DNA from: Sphaerotilus mobilis
GTDB taxonomy: Bacteria > Pseudomonadota > Gammaproteobacteria > Burkholderiales > Burkholderiaceae_C
Assembly: GCF_004216565.1 (NCBI RefSeq)
Contig: NZ_SGWV01000007.1
Coordinates: 992,001 to 1,056,000 of the forward strand
Length of the DNA stretch: 64,000 nucleotides
Direction: 5' to 3'
Numbering within the stretch: position 1 is the first letter of the stretch; the number at the start of each line of letters is the position of its first letter. A program made the position numbers and the translations under genes. Below are positions 22,788-30,149 of this stretch, one piece after another. The notes beneath the pieces were generated by a model. The model saw only the letters and a program-made list of their open reading frames with translations. It did no database searches and had not been told where the DNA came from.

Positions 22788-24761
22788 TCAGGCCGGCGCG
22801 CTCGCCAGCGAGCGCAGCCAGTCGAGCGCTTCGGCCTCGCTCTCGACCATGGGCATCGGCGGCAAGGCCGCCAGCAGGCGACGGCCATAGCCCATGCTCA
22901 GCAGGCGGGTGTCGCAGATCACCAGCAGGCCGCGGTCGGTCTCGCTGCGGATCAGGCGACCAGCGCCCTGCTTGAGCGCCACCGCCGCCTCGGGCACGAA
23001 GTAGTCGTCGAAGGCCGACTGGCCTTGTGCTTCCAGGCTGCGGCTGCGTGCTTCGGCCAGCGGGTCGTTGGGCGGCGGGAACGGCAACTTGTCGATCAAC
23101 ACGCACTGCAACGCCTCGCCGGGCACGTCGATGCCCTCCCAGAAGCTGTGTGAACCCACCAGCACAGCCCGGGGCGTCTTGAGAAATCGGCTGAGCAGCG
23201 CCCGCTTTGGGCCCTCGCCCTGGACCAGGACCTCGATCGGGTCGGCCTTTGCCGCCAACACGCTGCGCAGGTGTTCGCCGACCTCGCGCAGCGCCCTCAG
23301 CGTGGTCGTCAGCACGAAGGTGCGGCCGCCCAAAGCCGTCGCGCAACGCGCCGCCAGCGCGCCGACCGCCGCCGGATGGCGCGGGTCGTTCGGACGTGGC
23401 ATGGACGACGGCACATGCAGACGACCGTGACGCGGGTAGTCAAACGGGCTGCCCACACGCAGGGTGCGTGCATCTTCGACGCCCGCGCTGCGGGTGAACC
23501 AGCTCAGCTCGTCGTCGTCGCCCAGCGTGGCCGAGGTGAAGATCCATGCCCGGGAGCCGTCCTCGACCTTCTCGCGCAGCGTCTCGCGGATGTCCAGCGG
23601 CGCCTCCGACAGACGAGCCTGGTGCAGCGTCAGGTCCATCCAGCGGACATGCCCCGGCGGCACCGGCTGGGCGTAGCCCGCCAGCAACTGGCTCAGTCCC
23701 TGAGCCCGCTCGCGCATCTTGGACAGCTCGGGGGCCGATTCGGCCACCGGTGCCAACGCGTCGGCCGCACCGACACAGGCTTGCCGCGCCGCCTCCAGCG
23801 CCTCACTGAACTCGGCGCTGCGGCTGCGCTCGTCCCAGCGCAGGCGGGCCGATCCACGCAGCTCGCCGGCACAGGCCAGCCGCAGGCGACGGGCGCCTTG
23901 CTCGACCTGACCGGCGACGGTGGCCCAGTCCTGCAGGCCACGTGCATGGGCCAGGCCGGCGGCCAGCAGGTCACGGCTGCAGTCCAGCAACTGGCCGGTG
24001 CCCAGGTGGCGACCGAGGAACTGCACGCCCGCCTCGTTGAGCTGATGTGCCTCGTCAAACACGACCGCATCGACGCTGGGCAGCAGCTCGGCCGTGCCGG
24101 TGTCGCGCAGGGCCAGGTCGGCGAAGAAGAGGTGGTGATTGACGACCACCAGGTCGGCCTGCAGCGCCTCGCGGCGGGCCAGCAGGACGTGGCAGTCGCG
24201 GTGGCTGGGGCATTCGCTGCCCAAGCAGTTCTCGCGCGTGGAGGTCACCAGCGGCACGATGGGAGAGCGGTCGTCGAGCACGTCGAGCTCGGCCAGGTCG
24301 CCCTTGTGCGTGGTCTGGGCCCATTGTTCGATGCGTGCGAGCAAGCGCACCGACTGGCGATCGGGCAGCTCAGCCTGTTGGCGCGCGAGCTGCAGGCGGT
24401 GCAGACAGAGGTAGGACGCGCGGCCCTTGAGCAAGGCGATTTGCACCGGCAGGCCGAGCTGACGAGCCAGTCGCGGCAGGTCGCGCAGGAAGAGCTGGTC
24501 CTGCAGGCTCTTGGTGGCCGTGCTGACCAGCGCACGCTGGCCCGACAACAGCAAGGGCACCAGGTAGCCAAAGGTCTTGCCGACGCCCGTTCCGGCCTCG
24601 GCGACCAGCACGCTGCGTTCGTCGAGCGCCTGGGCCACGGCTTGAGCCAGCCGGGTCTGGACCTCGCGGGGCCGGAACTGCGCATCGCTGCGCGCGAGCA
24701 GGCCGCCGGGCGCAAAGGCCTCGAGAACCTCGGTCTGCAAGGGGCTGAGGGCGCGGGCCAT
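22788..24761 (-). CDS. DinG/YoaA-type ATP-dependent DNA helicase
   Basis: This 657-residue superfamily 2 iron-sulphur helicase has Walker A AEAGTGVGKT (54-63), DEAH in VVFDEAHQLNEAG, and the motif VI region QGAGRLIRSETDRG. Cysteines in RASYLCLH and ENCLGSECPSHRDC are placed as the XPD-family 4Fe-4S ligands. The length and motif pattern favour the YoaA subgroup over full-length DinG. Such helicases act in replication-linked repair. The ATG at 24761 is preferred over the TTG at 24764. Confidence 0.93.
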   Translation of the reverse strand: MARALSPLQTEVLEAFAPGGLLARSDAQFRPREVQTRLAQAVAQALDERSVLVAEAGTGVGKTFGYLVPLLLSGQRALVSTATKSLQDQLFLRDLPRLARQLGLPVQIALLKGRASYLCLHRLQLARQQAELPDRQSVRLLARIEQWAQTTHKGDLAELDVLDDRSPIVPLVTSTRENCLGSECPSHRDCHVLLARREALQADLVVVNHHLFFADLALRDTGTAELLPSVDAVVFDEAHQLNEAGVQFLGRHLGTGQLLDCSRDLLAAGLAHARGLQDWATVAGQVEQGARRLRLACAGELRGSARLRWDERSRSAEFSEALEAARQACVGAADALAPVAESAPELSKMRERAQGLSQLLAGYAQPVPPGHVRWMDLTLHQARLSEAPLDIRETLREKVEDGSRAWIFTSATLGDDDELSWFTRSAGVEDARTLRVGSPFDYPRHGRLHVPSSMPRPNDPRHPAAVGALAARCATALGGRTFVLTTTLRALREVGEHLRSVLAAKADPIEVLVQGEGPKRALLSRFLKTPRAVLVGSHSFWEGIDVPGEALQCVLIDKLPFPPPNDPLAEARSRSLEAQGQSAFDDYFVPEAAVALKQGAGRLIRSETDRGLLVICDTRLLSMGYGRRLLAALPPMPMVESEAEALDWLRSLASAPA

Positions 24762-24927
24762 CAACGGGGCAGAACCACGGGCGAGCGGGCCGTCGACGGG
24801 GTAGGGAGCGGGAGGTTCGTCAAGATCGAGGTCTGCGCGACATTCAGGAAGCCCCTCGGCGTGGACAATGCAGCGAGTCGGGCTGCCACGTGCGGTGAGG
24901 CCGACACGCGCAAAACAGGTCCGCGAT

Positions 24928-24933
24928 TATAGT
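24928..24933 (+). promoter_or_regulatory. Candidate -10 element of the PP2C gene
   Basis: TATAGT lies only 8 bases before the ATG at 24942, with no Shine-Dalgarno sequence between them. If used, the transcript would be leaderless or nearly so. Confidence 0.35.
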
Positions 24934-24941
24934 TTTCGACC

Positions 24942-25727
24942 ATGAAAACACTCGCGCCGGGACACCGGCTGACGGCTGCGACCGCGATCGATCGCGGCGA
25001 CCGTCTCTATCAGCAGGACCAGGTTGAGGTCTATGCCCACCCGCGCGTGGCCGGCTGCCTGTTGGCGATCCTGGCCGACGGCATGGGCGGCAAGAGCGGC
25101 GGTCGCAAGGCGGCCGATCAGGTGCTGCTGATCGCGCGCCAGCTGTTCGAGCGTTTCGTGCCGGTCAAGGACAGCGCCGAAGCCCTGCTCAAGCGGCTGG
25201 TCGAGGAATCGCACCTGATGATCAAGCTGACCGCGATCACCTCCGAGCAGGAGCCGCACAGCACGATCGCCGCCGCCTTGCTGCTGCCCAACCGCGAATG
25301 CCATGTGATCCACGCCGGCGACTCGCGGGTCTACCTCTTCCGCGGCCCGCAGATGCTCACGCGCACGCTCGACCATTCGCTGGTCCAGCGCCTGATCGAC
25401 CAGGGCGAGATCAGCGAGGACGAGGCCAACGACCACCCGCACGGCCACCTGCTGACCGGCTGCCTGGGCGCCGACGAGGACCCGCCGATCACGCTGGAGA
25501 AGGTCCAGACGCTGGAGCTGAGCGACACCGTGCTGCTGTGCAGCGACGGCCTGTGGCACTACTTCACCCCGCGCGAGCTGGGCACGATCACGCACGCGCT
25601 CAAGCCACGTGACGCGACCAAGATGCTGATCGCCAAGGCGCGTCAACGGGCCCGCGGCGGTGGCGACAACGTCTCGCTCGCTCTGGTCAAGGTCGAGGCG
25701 CTGAACGCGCCGGACGACGGGGGCTGA
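24942..25727 (+). CDS. PP2C-family serine/threonine protein phosphatase
   Basis: PP2C (PPM) enzymes dephosphorylate Ser/Thr residues with two metal ions. The metal-binding and structural motifs are DGMGG (46-50), GDSRVYLF (126-133), SDGLW (201-205) and GGGDN (239-243). The 261 residues form a single catalytic domain with no transmembrane or sensor domain. No Ser/Thr kinase gene lies nearby, so its substrate is unknown. It is flanked by a convergent gene (zapE), with an imperfect hairpin at 25742-25763 between the two. Start ATG at 24942. Confidence 0.92.
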   Translation: MKTLAPGHRLTAATAIDRGDRLYQQDQVEVYAHPRVAGCLLAILADGMGGKSGGRKAADQVLLIARQLFERFVPVKDSAEALLKRLVEESHLMIKLTAITSEQEPHSTIAAALLLPNRECHVIHAGDSRVYLFRGPQMLTRTLDHSLVQRLIDQGEISEDEANDHPHGHLLTGCLGADEDPPITLEKVQTLELSDTVLLCSDGLWHYFTPRELGTITHALKPRDATKMLIAKARQRARGGGDNVSLALVKVEALNAPDDGG

Positions 25728-25771
25728 GCCTGGGCAGTCAGCGCCATGGCTAGGGCCAAGGCGACGGCTGA

Positions 25772-26869
25772 TCAGGTCAACGAGGTGTCGACGTCGCGTC
25801 GCTCCAGCGCCAGGAACTCGGCCGACTGCATCTCCGTCAGGCGCGAGACCGTGCGCGGAAACTCGTGCGCCAGCGGGCCTTCGGTGTAGAGCTGCTCGGG
25901 CGGCACCGCCGCCGAGATCACCAGCTTGACGCGGCGGTCATAGAGCACGTCGACCAGCCAGGTGAAGCGGCGCGCCTCCGAGGCCAGCTTGGGCGGCATC
26001 AGCGGCACGTTCGACAGGATCAGCGTGTGGAACTGCGTCGCCAGTTCGAGGTAGTCGTTCTGCGAACGCGGCCCGCCGCACAGTTCCTTGAAGTCGAACC
26101 AGACCACGCCACCGGCCTTGCGGCGGGCGCGGATCACGCGGTGCTCGATGTTCATCACCGGGTCCTCGTCGCGGGCTTCGGCGAGTTCCTCGAAGCTGCG
26201 GGTCAGCGAGGCATCCGCCTCGGGACCGAGCGGTGCGTGGTAGAGCTCGACCTGTTCGAGCGTGCGGCGCCGGTAGTCGGTGCCGTTGTCGACGTTGATG
26301 ACCTCCAGCTGGGCCTTCAGCAGCTCGATGGCCGGCAGGATGCGGTCGCGGTGCAGGCCGTTCGGGTAGAGCCCGTCGGGATGGAAGTTCGACGTGGTGA
26401 TGATCGACACGCGGTTGCGGAACATCGCGTCCAGCAGCCGGTGCAGGATCATCGCGTCGGTCACGTCGGCGACGTGGAACTCGTCGAAGCAGATCAGCCG
26501 GAAGCGCCGCGCGATGCGCTTGCCCAGTTCGTCGAGCGGGTTGACGACGCCCTTCAGGTCCTGCAGCTCGCGGTGCACCTCACGCATGAACTCGTGGAAG
26601 TGCAGCCGCGTCTTGCGCTGCAGCGGCACGGCCTGGAAGAAGGCATCCATCAGGAAGCTCTTGCCACGCCCGACCCCGCCATACATGTAGACCCCACGCG
26701 GGATCGGCGGGCGCACCAGCACCTTGGTCAGCGCATTGCCGCGCCGCGCCTTGTAGGCCGCCCACTCGTCCTGGCAGCGCTGCAGTGCCGCGACCGCGCG
26801 CAGCTGGGCCGGATCAGCCTGGTAGCCGCGCTCGACGAGGGTCTGGTGATAGAGGTCGGTGACGTTCAA
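25772..26869 (-). CDS. zapE: Cell division protein ZapE (AFG1-family ATPase)
   Basis: ZapE is an AAA-type ATPase that associates with the Z ring in E. coli. The 365-residue protein has Walker A MYGGVGRGKS (about 62-71), FHEFMREVHRELQDL, the Walker B LICFDEFHVADVTDAM and TTSNFHPDGLYPNGLHRD, all family landmarks. The start is TTG at 26869, chosen because MNVTDLYHQTLVERGYQAD matches the normal N-terminus of the family. It lies 25 bases before the lpdA stop. Confidence 0.95.
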   Translation of the reverse strand: MNVTDLYHQTLVERGYQADPAQLRAVAALQRCQDEWAAYKARRGNALTKVLVRPPIPRGVYMYGGVGRGKSFLMDAFFQAVPLQRKTRLHFHEFMREVHRELQDLKGVVNPLDELGKRIARRFRLICFDEFHVADVTDAMILHRLLDAMFRNRVSIITTSNFHPDGLYPNGLHRDRILPAIELLKAQLEVINVDNGTDYRRRTLEQVELYHAPLGPEADASLTRSFEELAEARDEDPVMNIEHRVIRARRKAGGVVWFDFKELCGGPRSQNDYLELATQFHTLILSNVPLMPPKLASEARRFTWLVDVLYDRRVKLVISAAVPPEQLYTEGPLAHEFPRTVSRLTEMQSAEFLALERRDVDTSLT

Positions 26870-26894
26870 GACGTGGCTGCCGGCGGGTGGGGGC

Positions 26895-28322
26895 TCAGAA
26901 GTTCAAGGTGCGCTTGTCGACGGCCAGCGCCGCTTCCTTGGTCGCCTCGGACAGCGACGGGTGGGCGTGGCAGATGCGCGCGATGTCCTCGGCCGAGGCC
27001 TTGAATGCCATCGCCACGACGGCTTCGGAGATCAGCTCGGAGGCATACGGGCCCACGATGTGCACGCCCAGGATCTCGTCGGTCTTGGCGTCGGCCAGGA
27101 ACTTGACGAAGCCGGTGGTGTCGCCCAGCGCCCGCGCACGACCGTTGGCCATGAAGGGGAACTGGCCGGCCTTGTAGGCCACGCCGTCGGCCTTGAGCTG
27201 CTGCTCGGTGCGGCCGACCCAGGCGATCTCGGGGCTGGTGTAGATGACCCACGGGATGATCGAGAAGTCGACATGGCCGTGCTGACCGGCGATGCGCTCG
27301 GCCACGGCCACGCCCTCTTCCTCGGCCTTGTGGGCCAGCATCGGGCCGCGCACCACGTCGCCGACCGCCCAGACGCCAGGCAGGTTGGTGCGGCAGTCGC
27401 CGTCGACCACGATGGCGCCGCGCTCGTCGAGCTGGAGGCCAACCGCTTCGGCGTTCAGGCCGGTGGTGTTGGCGACACGGCCGATCGAGACGATCAGCTT
27501 GTCGACGGCCAGCGTCTGCTCGGCGCCCTTGGCGTCGGCATAGGACACGAGCACGCCCGCGCCGCTGGTGTCGACCTTCGAGATCTTCACGCCGAACTCG
27601 AACTTCAGGCCCTGCTTCTGGAAGGCCTTGAGCGCTTCCTTGGCCACGCCTTCGTCGGCTGCACCCAGAAAGCCGGGCATCGCCTCAAGGATGGTGACCT
27701 CGGCGCCCAGGCGGCGCCAGACCGAGCCCATCTCCAGACCGATCACGCCCGAGCCGATCACGCCCAGCTTGGCGGGCACGGCGCCGATGCGCAGCGCGCC
27801 GTCGTTGGACAGGACCTTGTCCTCGTCGAAGGCGGCACCGGGCAGCGCACGCGCGGTCGAACCGGTGGCGACGATGACCTGCTTGGCGGTCAGCGACTCG
27901 GTGGCGGCACCGGCGACGGTGATCTCGTAGCCGCCCTCTACCGCCTGGGCGAACGAGCCGCGGCCGTGGAAGAAGCTGACCTTGTTCTTCTTGAACAGAT
28001 AGAGGATGCCGTCGTTGTTCTGCTTCACGACGGTGTTCTTGCGGCCAATCATCTTGGCCACGTCGATGGTCAGGTCCGACAGGCCGATGCCGTGTTCGGC
28101 GAAATGGTGGCCAGCGTGCTCGAAGTGCTCGCTGGACTGCAGCAGCGCCTTGGACGGGATGCAGCCCACGTTGGTGCAGGTGCCGCCGGGGGCTGGGCCG
28201 CCCTTGTCGTTCTTCCACTCGTCGATGCAGGCGACGTTGAAACCGAGCTGGGCTGCGCGGATCGCGGCGATGTAGCCGCCGGGGCCGCCGCCGATGACGA
28301 CGACATCAAAAGACTTGGACAT
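26895..28322 (-). CDS. lpdA: Dihydrolipoyl dehydrogenase LpdA
   Basis: This is the E3 subunit of 2-oxo-acid dehydrogenase complexes; it reoxidises the lipoyl group using FAD and NAD. The 475-residue protein has the FAD motif VIGGGPGGY, the redox-active pair Cys49/Cys54 in [13 protein letters not shown], the NAD motif [11 protein letters not shown] and the C-terminal HAHPSLSEA with the catalytic His. ATG at 28322. It is the last gene of the odhA-odhB-pspC-like-lpdA group, so it most likely serves 2-oxoglutarate dehydrogenase. Confidence 0.97.
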   Translation of the reverse strand: MSKSFDVVVIGGGPGGYIAAIRAAQLGFNVACIDEWKNDKGGPAPGGTCTNVGCIPSKALLQSSEHFEHAGHHFAEHGIGLSDLTIDVAKMIGRKNTVVKQNNDGILYLFKKNKVSFFHGRGSFAQAVEGGYEITVAGAATESLTAKQVIVATGSTARALPGAAFDEDKVLSNDGALRIGAVPAKLGVIGSGVIGLEMGSVWRRLGAEVTILEAMPGFLGAADEGVAKEALKAFQKQGLKFEFGVKISKVDTSGAGVLVSYADAKGAEQTLAVDKLIVSIGRVANTTGLNAEAVGLQLDERGAIVVDGDCRTNLPGVWAVGDVVRGPMLAHKAEEEGVAVAERIAGQHGHVDFSIIPWVIYTSPEIAWVGRTEQQLKADGVAYKAGQFPFMANGRARALGDTTGFVKFLADAKTDEILGVHIVGPYASELISEAVVAMAFKASAEDIARICHAHPSLSEATKEAALAVDKRTLNF

Positions 28323-28340
28323 GGTTGAACCTATCGTTCT

Positions 28341-28371
28341 CGCCCGGTTCCTCGCATCGGGGAAGCGGGCG
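28341..28371 (-). other. Hairpin between the PspC-like gene and lpdA
   Basis: CGCCCG (28341-28346) pairs with CGGGCG (28366-28371), with further imperfect pairing inside. It fills the 56-base gap upstream of lpdA and lacks a T run. Confidence 0.5.
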
Positions 28372-28378
28372 GATGGAG

Positions 28379-28720
28379 TCAGGACGTGAGGTGGGAGCGC
28401 ATGCCCGGCGGCGGGGCCGTCGGCACGAAGATCCACGTCAGGATGTAGAGCAGCACGCCGGTGCCGGCGAGCAGGAAGAGCAGTGCGAAGGCCAGCCGCC
28501 ACAGCCAGGCCTCGGCGCCGGTCAGGCGCGCGAGCCCACCGCAGACGCCGGCGATCCAGCGATCGTCGAGCGAACGGCGCAAGCCGTTGGCAGCCACCAC
28601 ACCGGCCACCGGCAACTCGCCCGACAACAGCCTGGCCTTGGCCTGCACAAACTCGCTCTCGCTGAGTACGCCACGCTGGCGCAGTGCGTCAAGTTGCTGG
28701 AGTTCGTCGGGAAGGCTCAT
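28379..28720 (-). CDS. PspC-domain membrane protein with an N-terminal SHOCT-like segment
   Basis: The 113-residue protein has an N-terminal short helical segment ([28 protein letters not shown]) of the SHOCT type, then a PspC domain ([21 protein letters not shown]) and a transmembrane region (about 73-98). E. coli PspC is a sensor of membrane stress, but this protein lacks the rest of the Psp system here. It lies between odhB and lpdA; a GAGGAA precedes the ATG at 28720, so it has its own ribosome-binding site. Confidence 0.88.
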   Translation of the reverse strand: MSLPDELQQLDALRQRGVLSESEFVQAKARLLSGELPVAGVVAANGLRRSLDDRWIAGVCGGLARLTGAEAWLWRLAFALLFLLAGTGVLLYILTWIFVPTAPPPGMRSHLTS

Positions 28721-28746
28721 GGCGTGTTCCTCACGGGGAGAAGCAA

Positions 28747-28767
28747 GGGCCGGCGCAGAGCCGGCCC
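28747..28767 (-). other. GC-rich hairpin after odhB
   Basis: A perfect 8-bp stem GGGCCGGC/GCCGGCCC with a 5-base loop lies 11 bases after the odhB stop. On the minus strand it is followed by TTGCTTCTCC, so it could cause partial termination or protect the odhA-odhB mRNA end. Confidence 0.6.
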
Positions 28768-28778
28768 AGCGACATCGA

Positions 28779-30038
28779 TCAGATGTCGAACAGCAGGCGC
28801 GACGGGTCTTCCAGCGCTTCCTTCATCGCCACCAGACCCAGCACGGCTTCGCGGCCGTCGATGATGCGGTGGTCATAGGACATCGCGAGGTAGTTGATCG
28901 GGCGCACCACGACCTGACCGTTCTCGACCACCGCTCGGTCCTTGGTCGCGTGCACGCCCAGGATGGCCGACTGCGGCGGGTTGATGATCGGCGTCGACAG
29001 CATCGAGCCGAAGGTGCCGCCGTTGGAGATCGAGAACGTGCCGCCGGTCAGCTCCTCGATGCCCAGCTTGCCGTCCTTGGCCTTCTGGCCGAACTCGGCG
29101 ATCTTCTTCTCGATGTCGGCAAAGCTCATCTGGTCCGCATTGCGGATGATGGGCACCACCAGGCCACGCGGCGAGCCGACCGCGATGCCGATGTCGAAGA
29201 AGCCGTGGTAGACGATGTCGTTGCCGTCGACCGAGGCGTTCAGGACCGGGAACTTCTTCAGCGCGTGGACCGCCGCCTTGACGAAGAAGCTCATGAAGCC
29301 GAGCTTGACGCCGTGTTCCTTCTCGAACTTGTCCTGGAACTTCTTGCGCATGTCCATCAGCGGGGCCATGTTCACTTCGTTGAACGTGGTCAGGATGGCA
29401 TTGGTCGATTGCGACTGCAGCAGGCGCTCGGCGACGCGGGCGCGCAGGCGGCTCATCGGCACGCGCTGCTCGGGGCGCTCGCCCAGGTTCTGAGCGGCCG
29501 GGGCCTTGACGGCGGGCAGCGGCTTGGCGACGGCCGGCGCGGCCGGCACGGCAATGGCCGGAGCCGCCACGGCGGCCGGCTTGGCTGCACCAGCGGCAAC
29601 CGCGCCGAGCACGTCGCCCTTGGTGATGCGGCCGTCCTTGCCGGTACCAGCCACCGAGCCGGCGCCCAGTTGGTTGTCGGCCATCAGCTTGGCCGCAGCG
29701 GGCATCGCGACGCCGGACTTGTCGACGCCAGCGGGCGCGGCAGCGGCGGCCGGCGCCGGCGCGGCAGCGGCGGCCGGCGCAGCGGCACCGCCCTTGCCTT
29801 CGGTGTCGATCTGCGCGATCAGCTGGTCGCTGACGACCGTGCCGCCGTTGCCGACGACATGCGAAGCCAGCACGCCAGCGGCGGGTGCGGGCACTTCGAG
29901 CACGACCTTGTCGGTCTCGATCTCGATCAGGATTTCATCCATCGCCACGGCTTCGCCGGGCTGCTTCTTCCATTGCAGGAGGGTCGCCTCGGCGACCGAC
30001 TCGGACAACTGGGGGACCTTGACTTCAACGATGGCCAT
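28779..30038 (-). CDS. odhB: Dihydrolipoyllysine succinyltransferase (E2 of 2-oxoglutarate dehydrogenase)
   Basis: The E2 core transfers the succinyl group from the lipoyl arm to CoA. The 419-residue protein has one lipoyl domain with the lipoyl Lys44 in ETDKVVLEV, an Ala/Pro-rich linker, an E3-binding domain ([34 protein letters not shown] region) and a catalytic domain ending with [13 protein letters not shown] containing the active His. Start ATG at 30038 is the first codon of the lipoyl domain. It lies 111 bases after odhA with a hairpin between. Confidence 0.97.
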   Translation of the reverse strand: MAIVEVKVPQLSESVAEATLLQWKKQPGEAVAMDEILIEIETDKVVLEVPAPAAGVLASHVVGNGGTVVSDQLIAQIDTEGKGGAAAPAAAAAPAPAAAAAPAGVDKSGVAMPAAAKLMADNQLGAGSVAGTGKDGRITKGDVLGAVAAGAAKPAAVAAPAIAVPAAPAVAKPLPAVKAPAAQNLGERPEQRVPMSRLRARVAERLLQSQSTNAILTTFNEVNMAPLMDMRKKFQDKFEKEHGVKLGFMSFFVKAAVHALKKFPVLNASVDGNDIVYHGFFDIGIAVGSPRGLVVPIIRNADQMSFADIEKKIAEFGQKAKDGKLGIEELTGGTFSISNGGTFGSMLSTPIINPPQSAILGVHATKDRAVVENGQVVVRPINYLAMSYDHRIIDGREAVLGLVAMKEALEDPSRLLFDI

Positions 30039-30108
30039 TTGGAATCTCTTTTGTTCGGGGAGTTGCAGCGCGTTCGACGCCCAGCCTGAAGCCGGGCACA
30101 CACACGCG

Positions 30109-30138
30109 ACGGGAGCGGCGCGCAGCGCCCGCTCCCGT
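30109..30138 (-). other. Hairpin between odhA and odhB
   Basis: A perfect 10-bp stem (30109-30118 with 30129-30138) with a 10-base loop lies 11 bases after the odhA stop. There is no T run, so it is more likely an mRNA-stability or partial-attenuation element than a full terminator. Confidence 0.55.
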
Positions 30139-30149
30139 CACTCGGACAC

